This document shows, piece after piece, positions 49,731 to 57,063 of a DNA stretch of 64,000 bases (position 1 is its first letter; the number at the start of each line of letters is the position of its first letter). The position numbers were made by a program, and so were the translations under genes. Under the pieces are notes generated by a model, which was not told the origin of the DNA, searched no databases, and was given only the letters and a program-made list of their open reading frames with translations. Source of the DNA: DASUPK01 sp963695805 (GTDB lineage Bacteria; Actinomycetota; Thermoleophilia; Solirubrobacterales; 70-9); contig CAVOHV010000002.1 in assembly GCA_963695805.1 (NCBI GenBank), positions 124,001 through 188,000 on the forward strand, read 5' to 3'.

Positions 49731-50493
49731 ATGCGGGATCGCCCTCGCGCTCGCTGTACAGGGCGTCCGCCATCTCTGCGGGGGCCCGCGCCTCGCCCCG
49801 CATCTCGAGGAGACGGATCGCGACGATCACGATCACGAGGCCCTCGAATGGCTGGAACAGGCCCTCGGCTGCCAGATCGACCGCCGTCTCCAGCGCGAAG
49901 CCGTGGAAGGGGATGGCGATTGCCTGCACCGCGAACTCGGTGAACAGGATGACCCCGACGACGGTCGCGAACACCCGTCGGAAGTTTCCGCGGACGAGCT
50001 CGACGCTGCGCCTCATCGCATCGATCGGCCCGCGGTGCTCCAGCTTCATCACCGCCGGGGAGATCCCGACGTAGGCGAGGAACACCAGGCCCGGCACCAC
50101 CAGCAGCAGGATCCCGAGCGCGAATCCGAAGCTGAGCAGGAGGTCGAGAACGATCAGGCCCCCGATGGGAAGGGACCTGATCAGAGTCGAGAGTGGCGGG
50201 AGCGGCTTTCCCGCTCGCCAATCGATGTCGGCGGCGGCTGTCAGCCCAGCGTAGATCGCCTGACCCATCAGATTGATGGCGGTCGTGAGCAGGATGGCCC
50301 CGAGCAGCGCGATGTCCTTCGCGCTGCGAATTCCGTCGAGGTTGCCGCCCTCGAACGCCGCGTCCAAGATGGACTGCGGCAGCAGGATGACGATTGCCGC
50401 CGGGATCAGGAACCTCCAGTGGCGGCCGTACACGGTGAACATCTCGCCGAATACGGCGCGGACGGAAAGCGTCTGCGCGGTCGAGTCGTTCAC
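49729..50493 (-). CDS. Membrane protein resembling glycerophosphoryl-phosphodiesterase membrane domains
   Basis: 254 residues with about six hydrophobic segments: WRFLIPAAIVILLPQSILD, IALLGAILLTTAINLMGQAI, LLLSFGFALGILLLVVPGLVF, and RRVFATVVGVILFTEFAVQA. The segment HRGPIDAMRRSVELVRGNF matches the amphipathic signature of GDPD-membrane-domain/DUF7847 proteins. Function unknown. It overlaps the DUF429 gene by four bases and lies just before the terminator at 49699 on the other strand. Confidence 0.75.
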   Translation of the reverse strand: MNDSTAQTLSVRAVFGEMFTVYGRHWRFLIPAAIVILLPQSILDAAFEGGNLDGIRSAKDIALLGAILLTTAINLMGQAIYAGLTAAADIDWRAGKPLPPLSTLIRSLPIGGLIVLDLLLSFGFALGILLLVVPGLVFLAYVGISPAVMKLEHRGPIDAMRRSVELVRGNFRRVFATVVGVILFTEFAVQAIAIPFHGFALETAVDLAAEGLFQPFEGLVIVIVAIRLLEMRGEARAPAEMADALYSEREGDPA

Positions 50494-51245
50494 GTCTCCA
50501 GCAGGTGGGAGAGGGGATTGGTCGGCAGGTGGATCCAGCCCTCGCGCGTGGCGCGGTCGGCTTCGTCTCCCGGCTCGGGCGGGTGGGTCAGGCCGAGTGC
50601 CGCCGCCCGCGCGACGAGCGAGCAGACCAGCGCGTCGAAGCAGTTGTGGTCCGAGCTGGCGAGCTCCCGCTGCTGCATTGTCATCTCGACGCTGCCGAGA
50701 GCCTCCTCCAGCTGACCGAGGAGCTCGGGCAGCCGGGCGGCGCCGACCCGGCTCTTGTAGCCGGTCGGGGAGAGACCCCAGGTCGTGAGTGCCGGCGCCG
50801 GATAGGCCTCGATCACCTTGCCCGACCCGGCCCGGTCGACCGGCTCAGCGCGCGCGGCGAGGCGGTCGAGCAGGTACGCGCAGCGCATCGCGACCACGCC
50901 GATCAGATCGGTCGAGACGCTCAGCGGCCGGCGGACGCCATGCTCGATCAGGCGGCGGTCGGTGGCCCGGAAGCTGAGTTGGAAGCGGTAGAGGTCCTGG
51001 TCCTCTCCGCTGCCCGGCCAGCCCGCGCGGTTGCGGTGGGCCGACACGGCCTCCACGAACTCGTCCGGCCAGCCGAACGGTGCATCGATTGCGACCTTGT
51101 CGGCGCCCTCGATCGCATCCAGCAGGAAGGCGTCGTCCAGCCCGGAGCGGAGCCCCGAGACGATCGGCCGCGCCGGCCCCCACTCGATCGCACAGGCGCT
51201 GGTGTTGGCCGGCTGCGCCGCGAGGTCGATCCCGAGCGTGCGCAC
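50490..51245 (-). CDS. DUF429 protein (RNase H-fold putative nuclease)
   Basis: 251 residues from GTG 51243-51245: VRTLGIDLAAQPANTSACAI is the beginning of an RNase H-like fold; AIDAPFGWPDEFVEAVS and HNCFDALVCSLVARAAAL are DUF429 landmarks. Proteins of this family have been predicted to be nucleases, but activity is not proven. TACCAT (51252-51257) is six bases before GTG, so it is likely leaderless. It is divergent from the NUDIX gene. Confidence 0.85.
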   Translation of the reverse strand: MRTLGIDLAAQPANTSACAIEWGPARPIVSGLRSGLDDAFLLDAIEGADKVAIDAPFGWPDEFVEAVSAHRNRAGWPGSGEDQDLYRFQLSFRATDRRLIEHGVRRPLSVSTDLIGVVAMRCAYLLDRLAARAEPVDRAGSGKVIEAYPAPALTTWGLSPTGYKSRVGAARLPELLGQLEEALGSVEMTMQQRELASSDHNCFDALVCSLVARAAALGLTHPPEPGDEADRATREGWIHLPTNPLSHLLET

Positions 51246-51251
51246 CCGGCG

Positions 51252-51257
51252 ATGGTA
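51252..51257 (-). promoter_or_regulatory. -10 box (TACCAT) of the DUF429 gene
   Basis: On the minus strand TACCAT is six bases before the GTG at 51245. Confidence 0.45.
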
Positions 51258-51288
51258 TTCGCGGTCCGGGGGTCGGGAGTGCCCGGGG

Positions 51289-51294
51289 TAGGCT
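51289..51294 (+). promoter_or_regulatory. -10 box (TAGGCT) of the NUDIX gene
   Basis: TAGGCT is six bases before the GTG at 51301. It is the same hexamer and spacing as at 32697-32702. Confidence 0.5.
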
Positions 51295-51300
51295 GCATCG

Positions 51301-51789
51301 GTGAGCCGCGAGGACTTCGAGATCGGGGACGTCAAGCCGGATATCTCCGCCGCCGGCGGCGTGCTGCTCGCGCCGGACAAACACGGGGACACCAAGGTTG
51401 CGGTGATTCACCGCCCCAAGTACATGGACTGGTCGCTGCCCAAGGGCAAGCTCGAGGAGGGCGAGGGCTGGCAGGAGGCGGCGCTGCGCGAGGTGCAGGA
51501 GGAGACCGGGTATCGGGGCGAGCCGATCGCCGAGCTCCCCCACGTCTCCTATCTGGACCGCAAGGGCCGCCGGAAGCTGGTCCGGTACTGGCTGATGGAG
51601 CCGATCGAGGGGAAGTTCGAGCCCCACGGAGAGGTCGACGAGCTCCGCTGGGTGACTCCGGACGAAGCCGACGAGCTGCTCACCTACCCCCACGACACGG
51701 CGCTGGTCCACAAGGCGCTGCGACGCCACCGCTGGCGACGGGTGATGCGGATCCTGACCCCGTGGTCGCGGCAGCCGCTGCCGATCTGA
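51301..51789 (+). CDS. NUDIX hydrolase
   Basis: 162 residues. The full Nudix box is present as GKLEEGEG...REVQEETGY (about residues 49-71), preceded by MDWSLPKG. These hydrolyse nucleoside diphosphates linked to another moiety (house-cleaning). The N-terminal ISAAGGVLLAPDKHGDTKVA and VIHRPKYMDW resemble MutT/diadenosine-polyphosphate hydrolases of actinobacteria. Leaderless start at GTG 51301. Confidence 0.93.
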   Translation: MSREDFEIGDVKPDISAAGGVLLAPDKHGDTKVAVIHRPKYMDWSLPKGKLEEGEGWQEAALREVQEETGYRGEPIAELPHVSYLDRKGRRKLVRYWLMEPIEGKFEPHGEVDELRWVTPDEADELLTYPHDTALVHKALRRHRWRRVMRILTPWSRQPLPI

Positions 51790-51866
51790 CGCCTCGGGGC
51801 GAGTAACGGGACGGCTCTACGATGGACTGTGGAGTACGCAACTACTTCGACGGAAGGACCAGCACC

Positions 51867-52389
51867 GTGACGAACAACACTGAGACCGCGATCCTCGCGG
51901 GAGGCTGTTTCTGGGGCGTGCAGGAGCTGCTCCGCCAGCGCGACGGCGTCATCTCGCACCCGCGTCGGATACACGGGCGGGGAGAACGCGAACGCGACCT
52001 ATGGGAACCACCCCGGCCATGCCGAGGCGGTGGAGATCGTCTTCGATCCGGAGCGGATCTCTTACCGGGACATCCTCGAGTTCTTCTTCCAGATTCACGA
52101 TCCGACCACCAAGGACCGGCAGGGGAACGACATCGGCTCGAGCTACCGCTCGGAGATCTTCTATACGACCGACGAGCAGCGCCGGGTCGCGGAGGACACG
52201 ATCGCCGACGTCGAGGCCTCCGGCATCTGGCCGGGGAAGGTCGTGACTGAGGTGAGCGAGGCCGGACCGTTCTGGGAGGCCGAGCCCGAGCACCAGGACT
52301 ACCTGCAGCGCTACCCGAACGGCTACAACTGCCACTTCCCGCGCCCCGACTGGAAGCTCCCGCACCGCGAGGCCGCGGCTCAGAGCTAG
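51867..52389 (+). pseudogene. msrA: Peptide-methionine (S)-S-oxide reductase interrupted by one extra base
   Basis: GTG 51867 (GGAAGGACC upstream) opens VTNNTETAILAGGCFWGVQE, with the catalytic Cys of GGCFWG. An extra C at about 51957 shifts the frame; then the +1 frame reads TRVGYTGGENANATYGNHPG, HAEAVEIVFDPERISYRDIL, IHDPTTKDRQGNDIGSSYRS, typical MsrA, ending PNGYNCHFPRPDWKLP. Repaired it is about 173 residues, the usual MsrA size. It reduces oxidised methionine in proteins. Confidence 0.92.
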
Positions 52390-52427
52390 TCCCGCTTCGC
52401 GGGTCGGACAACCCCCCGACCACAATT

Positions 52428-52462
52428 GGCGCCTTAGTCGGCCTATGCGCGACTAAGGCGCC
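52428..52462. repeat. Perfect 13-bp inverted repeat (35 bp)
   Basis: GGCGCCTTAGTCG (52428-52440) and CGACTAAGGCGCC (52450-52462) flank a nine-base loop. There is no T run on either strand. It lies between the msrA and cold-shock genes and may be a bidirectional terminator or a protein-binding dyad. Confidence 0.5.
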
Positions 52463-52495
52463 AGAAGCGCCGCTTTGGCACTTCCGCCGAGGCTC

Positions 52496-52525
52496 TGGCT
52501 TTTCGCGCGAAGGAACGCCTAGACT
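52496..52525 (+). promoter_or_regulatory. Predicted promoter of the cold-shock gene
   Basis: TGGCTT (52496-52501), 18 bases, TAGACT (52520-52525), about 110 bases before the cold-shock ATG. The dyad GGAAC-N10-GTTCC (52512-52531) spans the -10 box. The transcript would have a leader of about 100 bases, normal for cold-shock genes. Confidence 0.45.
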
Positions 52526-52635
52526 GGTTCCTCGGGTCGAGCATCCGTTCGATCAAAGCAGTGCCCTCGCGTTTTCGCAGTCGTTGCCTCCGGGCACCCT
52601 CCGCGTTCGCAGTGCACCCAGACGGAGGGACCAAG

Positions 52636-52839
52636 ATGGCCACAGGAACAGTGAAGTGGTTCAACGACGACAAGGGCTTCGGATTCATCACGCCGGAGGA
52701 CCCTGGCGATGACCTGTTCGTACACCACAGCGCGATCCAGGGCGACGGCTTCAAGTCGCTCGCGGAGGGCGCAAAGGTGAGCTACGACGCCGAGCAGGGC
52801 GCCAAGGGCCCGGCGGCCGCAAACGTACGGGCGCTTTAA
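52636..52839 (+). CDS. Cold-shock protein (CspA family)
   Basis: 67 residues, start MATGTVKWFNDDKGFGFITP with RNP1-type KGFGFI and RNP2-type DLFVHHSAI. The ATG has GGAGGGACC upstream; upstream in-frame codons belong to the leader. It is a single-stranded RNA/DNA-binding chaperone. A small basic protein gene follows after three bases. Confidence 0.97.
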   Translation: MATGTVKWFNDDKGFGFITPEDPGDDLFVHHSAIQGDGFKSLAEGAKVSYDAEQGAKGPAAANVRAL

Positions 52840-52842
52840 GGC

Positions 52843-52989
52843 ATGGCCTCAGGCGGCAAGCGGAAGACCACGATGGCGAAGATGAACCGCGAACGGAAGG
52901 TTCGCGAGCGTCGACTCGAGAAGCAGGCCAAGAAGGCTGCGCGGAAGCAGGCGGCCGCGGACGCCCGCGCCGACTCCGCGACTGGCTAA
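52843..52989 (+). CDS. Small basic protein downstream of the cold-shock gene (48 aa)
   Basis: It begins three bases after the cold-shock stop (TAAGGCATG). The 48 residues are almost all Lys, Arg, Ala and Glu (GGKRKTTMAKMNRERKVRER, LEKQAKKAARKQAAADA). Translational coupling to the cold-shock gene is likely. The charge suggests nucleic-acid or ribosome binding. Such tiny partners occur behind cold-shock genes in actinobacteria; no name known. Confidence 0.7.
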   Translation: MASGGKRKTTMAKMNRERKVRERRLEKQAKKAARKQAAADARADSATG

Positions 52990-53038
52990 ATCAGCAACGT
53001 CCCGTTAGTCATTCCCAGCTCTCGTCCTCTCCGAATGA

Positions 53039-53064
53039 GAGCGGGGCCCCGAAGGGCCCCGCTC
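53039..53064. terminator. Strong hairpin between convergent genes
   Basis: An 11-bp perfect stem (GAGCGGGGCCC / GGGCCCCGCTC) with a CGAA tetraloop; no T run. Placed between the cold-shock operon end and the convergent calcium-binding gene, so a bidirectional terminator is likely. Confidence 0.6.
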
Positions 53065-53092
53065 ATCTCCGTCGGTTGTCCCGAGCGTCAGC

Positions 53093-53680
53093 TCAGACCC
53101 CTGTCTCCTGCTGATCCTCCTGCGGGTTCGGGGCCCGGGGGATCACGACCTCGCAGTGCGTGACGTTGTCCAGGTCCCCGAGGTCGACGATCGCGATGTC
53201 CCGATCGCGTCCGCAGTCGACCGTGTCGGCCTCGCCATCGTTGACGTGGATCACGTCGTGACCGCGTCCGGCGAACAGTGTGTCTCCGCCGGGCGTCGCC
53301 GCGTCCGCAAGCGCGAGGGCGAACATGACGTCGTCGCCGGGCCCGCCGAATGTGGTGTCGATGCCGACTCCGGCGAAGACGTGGTCGTTCCCGCGCCCGC
53401 CTCGGACGATGTCATCGCCGTTCCGGCCGCGGAGCAGGTCAGCCCCGCGGTTCCCGAGAACGAAGTCGTTGCCGTCGCCCGCGTCGACGTAGTCGTTGCC
53501 GCGGAACGCCAGCACCGCGTCGTTCCCCGCGAGTGCCTGAATCTGATCGCTGCCGCGGGTGCCGAACAGCTGGTCGTCGTTGTCAGTGCCCGTGATCGTC
53601 GCCGCCGGGGCGACCGTGGCCCCTACCGCTGCCATGGTCGCGAAGGCCGCCACGATCAGGGCGATCGTTGTCCTTCGCAT
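53093..53680 (-). CDS. Secreted calcium-binding repeat (RTX-like) protein
   Basis: 195 residues with a signal peptide (MRRTTIALIVAAFATMAAVG, cleavage around VAPAA) followed by nonapeptide-type repeats: GTDNDDQLFGTRGSDQIQAL, RGNDYVDAGDGNDFVLGNRG, GRNGDDIVRGGRGNDHVFAG, GGPGDDVMFAL, GRGHDVIHV. These form a calcium-filled parallel beta-roll in the extracellular space. No catalytic domain is attached. ATG 53678-53680 has GGGAGGGA upstream. Adjacent divergent DNA carries a truncated relative. Confidence 0.88.
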   Translation of the reverse strand: MRRTTIALIVAAFATMAAVGATVAPAATITGTDNDDQLFGTRGSDQIQALAGNDAVLAFRGNDYVDAGDGNDFVLGNRGADLLRGRNGDDIVRGGRGNDHVFAGVGIDTTFGGPGDDVMFALALADAATPGGDTLFAGRGHDVIHVNDGEADTVDCGRDRDIAIVDLGDLDNVTHCEVVIPRAPNPQEDQQETGV

Positions 53681-53705
53681 CCGAATCCCTCCCTGGGATC
53701 GTTTT

Positions 53706-54233
53706 GTGGCCACTAGAACATTCACCCGCGGCTGGGGTTTCGGTTTTCGACTCCGGCGGCACGGCAATAACGATGGCATCAAGGCCGTGGACGGAAGAGC
53801 GGATCGGCTGGTGAACGGCGGTGGAGGCTCGAACGTCTGCGTCATCGACATCCCAGCCGACCTGCCGGTGACTCGGAACTGCGGCTCGATCAAGACGGGT
53901 TCGCCGCCGGGATCAGAGGGCGGTGGCGGCGGTGGTAGGGGCGGGCCGGCGGATCCGAACGCACTCACCGTCACTTCGGCCCAGGGGCTCGCCTGCGTGC
54001 CGCTGCTCGGCTCCCTGTTCACGATCACCGGCAAGGACGCCGATGCCCTGGTCGGGACGATCAGCTACGGAGGCGCAATCACCTCGCTGGTCAACACCGC
54101 CGTGAACGGCGTCGTCACCGGGACCTGGGTCGCCACCGGCACCTACTCCTGCAGCGCCGTGGACGGGACGGGCTGGCTCGTGGTCACGATCGGCACCAAG
54201 AGCACGCCGCAGATCCCGGTCCAGTGCGGGTAG
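53706..54233 (+). pseudogene. 5'-truncated relative of a calcium-binding secreted protein
   Basis: The reading frame has no signal peptide and its first part is unlike secreted proteins (basic, tryptophan-rich). From about 53770 it reads DGIKAVDGRADRLVNGGGGS, VCVIDIPADLPVTRNCGSIK, which resembles the tail of a calcium-binding repeat protein, then a glycine-rich linker and a beta-sandwich-like GLACVPLLGSLFTITGKDAD ... GTYSCSAVDG domain with two cysteines. I infer that the 5' part was lost or replaced. It begins back to back with the intact repeat gene. Confidence 0.5.
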
Positions 54234-54262
54234 GCGCTCGGCTCAGCCGACGGGCCCCTCGA

Positions 54263-54268
54263 TAGCGT
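54263..54268 (+). promoter_or_regulatory. -10 box (TAGCGT) of the monoamine-oxidase-like gene
   Basis: TAGCGT is six bases before the GTG at 54275. Confidence 0.45.
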
Positions 54269-54274
54269 TCGCCC

Positions 54275-55651
54275 GTGCCCGCCGCGCCCGGACGACCAGA
54301 GGCCGACGTCATCGTCGTGGGCGCGGGCCTGGCCGGCCTTGTGGCCGCCCGCCAGTTGGTCGCCGCGCGCCGCAGCGTGCTGGTGCTCGAGGCGCGCGAC
54401 CGGGTCGGTGGACGCACCGCGAACGCCTCGATTGGCGCGGGCAAGGTGACCGAGATGGGCGGGCAGTGGGTCGGGCCGACTCAGGACCGGATGCTGGCCC
54501 TCGCCTCGGAGCTCGGCATCGAGACGTTCCCCACGCACCATGAAGGCCGCAATCTGCTTGACCTGCGAGGCAAACTGCGCCGCTACAAGGGGACGATCCC
54601 GCGGCTCGCTCCGTGGGTCCTGCTGGACATCGATCGCGCCCGCCGCAAGGTGCGCCGCGCAGCGCGCCGCGTGCCGGCGGACGCGCCCTGGACGGCGCCG
54701 AATGCGAATGAGCTCGACTCCCAGACGCTCGCCACCTGGATTCGCAAGGCGGCCCGCACGAAAAAGGCGCGCAGCCTGCTCGAGATCGCGACCGGCACCG
54801 TGATGGGAACGGGGACCGCGGAGCTGTCCGCCCTCTGGATGCTCTCCTACGTCAACTCGGCCGGCAGCTTCGATGCACTGATCGATGTGGAGGGTGGCGC
54901 CCAGCAGGACCGCTTCGTCGGTGGCTCCCAGCTGATCTCCCAGCGCCTCGCCGCGGAGCTCGGCGACGATCTCGCAGTCTCCGCCCCGGTGCGCCGGATC
55001 GCGCAGGACGGCGGTGGGCTCGAGGTCGAGGCCGACGGCATCCAGGCGCGTGCTCAGCGGGTGATCGTGACCGCGCCGCCGCCGCTCGCGGCACGGATCT
55101 CGTTCGCGCCCTCCCTCGGCGGTCGACGCGATCAGCTCACCCAGCGGATGGCGCACGGGGCGCTGACCAAGTGCGCAGCTGTCTATCCGGAGCCCTTCTG
55201 GCGGGCGCAGGGGTTGAGCGGCCAGGCGGTCAGCGACAGCGGGCCCGTGGCAACCACCTTCGACAACTCGCCCCCGGACGGCACACCCGGGGTGCTGCTC
55301 GGCTTCATCACCGGGGCCGAGGCGATCCGCCATGCCCGCCGCTCGGAGGCTGATCGCCGGCGGGTGGTGCTGGAGTGCTTCGAGCGGCTCTTCGGCGAGC
55401 AGGCGACCAAGCCGGGGATCTACCTCGAGACCGCTTGGGCGGAGGAGGAATGGAGCCGCGGCGGTCCGGTGTGTTCCTTCGCCCCCGGTGCGCTCGTCCA
55501 CTGTGGTAAGGCGCTGCGCCAGCCGGCCGGGCGGATCCACTGGGCGGGTGCCGAGACGGCCACCGTCTGGTGCGGCTACATGGAGGGCGCCGTGCGGTCG
55601 GGAGAGCGCGCGGCCGAAGAGGTTCTCGATGCGGAAGGATGGCGGCTGTGA
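54275..55651 (+). CDS. Flavin monoamine oxidase-family FAD oxidoreductase
   Basis: 458 residues. The FAD Rossmann motif VIVVGAGLAGLVAARQL and the ARDRVGGRTAN continuation are intact, as is the C-terminal FAD-binding segment GRIHWAGAETATVWCGYMEG with WAGAET. Such enzymes oxidise amines (for example polyamines, monoamines, or amino acids) with O2, giving H2O2 and ammonia. The substrate cavity gives no clue. It overlaps the amidase start (GTGA) and is probably leaderless. Confidence 0.93.
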   Translation: MPAAPGRPEADVIVVGAGLAGLVAARQLVAARRSVLVLEARDRVGGRTANASIGAGKVTEMGGQWVGPTQDRMLALASELGIETFPTHHEGRNLLDLRGKLRRYKGTIPRLAPWVLLDIDRARRKVRRAARRVPADAPWTAPNANELDSQTLATWIRKAARTKKARSLLEIATGTVMGTGTAELSALWMLSYVNSAGSFDALIDVEGGAQQDRFVGGSQLISQRLAAELGDDLAVSAPVRRIAQDGGGLEVEADGIQARAQRVIVTAPPPLAARISFAPSLGGRRDQLTQRMAHGALTKCAAVYPEPFWRAQGLSGQAVSDSGPVATTFDNSPPDGTPGVLLGFITGAEAIRHARRSEADRRRVVLECFERLFGEQATKPGIYLETAWAEEEWSRGGPVCSFAPGALVHCGKALRQPAGRIHWAGAETATVWCGYMEGAVRSGERAAEEVLDAEGWRL

Positions 55652-57063
55652 CCGTGATGCCCGCGACCGAGGACGACCTCGCCTTCGCCGGGGCCGCCCG
55701 GCTCGCGGAGATGATCCGTGCCAAGGAGGTCTCACCCAGCGAGCTGGTCGAGCTCTACCTGGAGCGCATCTCGCGGATCGAGCCGAAGCTGAACTCCTAC
55801 CGGATCGTGCTCGGCGAGCAGGCGCATGCCGACGCGAAGCGGGCGGAGGAGCGCCTCGCCTCCGGTGAGCAGGCGCCGCTGCTCGGAGTGCCGGTCGCGA
55901 TCAAGGACAACGTCGACTACGCGGGCGAGGTCACCACCCACGGCACGGCCGCCTACGGCGAGCCGGCGAAGGAGGACAGCCTGGTCGTCCGGCGATTGCG
56001 CGACGCCGGAGCCGTGATCCTCGGCAAGACCAACCTCCCCGAGCTCGCCATCTACGGCTTCACGGAGAGCCCGACCTGGGGCGACACCCGCAATCCCTGG
56101 AACCCTGCCCTGACATGCGCCGGCTCGAGCGGCGGCAGCGGCGTTGCGGTCGCGGCTGGGATGAGCGCGATCGCCCACGCCACCGACGGTGCCGGCTCCA
56201 TCCGCTACCCCGCCGCCTACTGCGGCCTGTTCGGCCTGAAGCCGCAGCGCAACCGGGTCTCCCTCTCGCCCGACCGCGAGCACTGGCACGGGCTCTCGGT
56301 CTCCGGCTGCGTCAGCAGGACGGTGATGGACACCGCCCTCTATCTGGATGCGGTCAGCGGAGCGGAGAAAGGGGATTTCGACTCGCCGCGGCCCTTCGGC
56401 CGCCCTCTGGCCGAGGCGGCGCGAACCTCTCCCGGCAAGCTCCGGATCGCCTGCACCACCAAGACGATCCTGCCGGTGCCGAAGGCGACCGAGGTCATCG
56501 ACGGCTACGAGGAGACGATTGCCCTGCTTCGCTCTCTCGGCCACGAGGTGACGGACGCCGCGCCCAACCTCGGGCGCCTGATCACCGACTTCTATCCGCT
56601 CTATTTCCGCGGCATCCGCGACGAGGGACTTTCCATGCCCCACCCGGAGCGGCTCTCGGACCAGACCAAGGGCTTCGTCCGCCTGGGCCGGCTGATCAGC
56701 GACCGGCGACTGGCGAAGGTCCGCGATCGGATGCCCGCGGCGTCGCGGCGGATCCAGGAGCTCTGGCGCGACTACGACGTGCTGCTCACCCCGGCAACCG
56801 CCCAGCTGCCGGTGGAAGTCGGGCACTGGCGGGGTCAGAGCGCCCTGCGCACGATCAACGGGATGTCGAACGTCTATCCGTACGCAGCCGCCTGGAACTA
56901 CACCGGACAGCCCGCCGCGACCATCCCAGCCGGCTTCACCGACTCGGGTCTGCCGCGCTCGGTGATGATGATCGGTCGGCCGAACGACGAGGCGACCTTG
57001 ATCTCACTCGGCGCGCAGCTCGAGGCGGAGCGGCCCTGGGCCGACCGCCACCCGGACGTCTAG
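55648..57063 (+). CDS. Amidase-signature-family enzyme
   Basis: 471 residues. The Ser-cisSer-Lys triad is visible: Lys86 in VAIKDNVDY, Ser160 in AGSSGGSGVAVA, Ser184 in DGAGSIRYPAAYCGLFG. It hydrolyses a C-N amide bond (carboxamide, peptide amide or similar). The GTG start overlaps the stop of the amine oxidase gene and has GGAAGG upstream, suggesting a joint pathway of amine and amide degradation. The stop overlaps that of the convergent MBL gene. Confidence 0.93.
   Translation: MTVMPATEDDLAFAGAARLAEMIRAKEVSPSELVELYLERISRIEPKLNSYRIVLGEQAHADAKRAEERLASGEQAPLLGVPVAIKDNVDYAGEVTTHGTAAYGEPAKEDSLVVRRLRDAGAVILGKTNLPELAIYGFTESPTWGDTRNPWNPALTCAGSSGGSGVAVAAGMSAIAHATDGAGSIRYPAAYCGLFGLKPQRNRVSLSPDREHWHGLSVSGCVSRTVMDTALYLDAVSGAEKGDFDSPRPFGRPLAEAARTSPGKLRIACTTKTILPVPKATEVIDGYEETIALLRSLGHEVTDAAPNLGRLITDFYPLYFRGIRDEGLSMPHPERLSDQTKGFVRLGRLISDRRLAKVRDRMPAASRRIQELWRDYDVLLTPATAQLPVEVGHWRGQSALRTINGMSNVYPYAAAWNYTGQPAATIPAGFTDSGLPRSVMMIGRPNDEATLISLGAQLEAERPWADRHPDV

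Noticed and set aside
52428..52462. The 13-bp palindrome as a Rho-independent terminator
   Set aside because: There is no T run on either strand, so I list it only as an inverted repeat.
53559..53705. Plus-strand frame extending the truncated secreted protein into the calcium-repeat gene
   Set aside because: It overlaps the start of an intact gene on the other strand and encodes no signal peptide; I took only the part after 53706.
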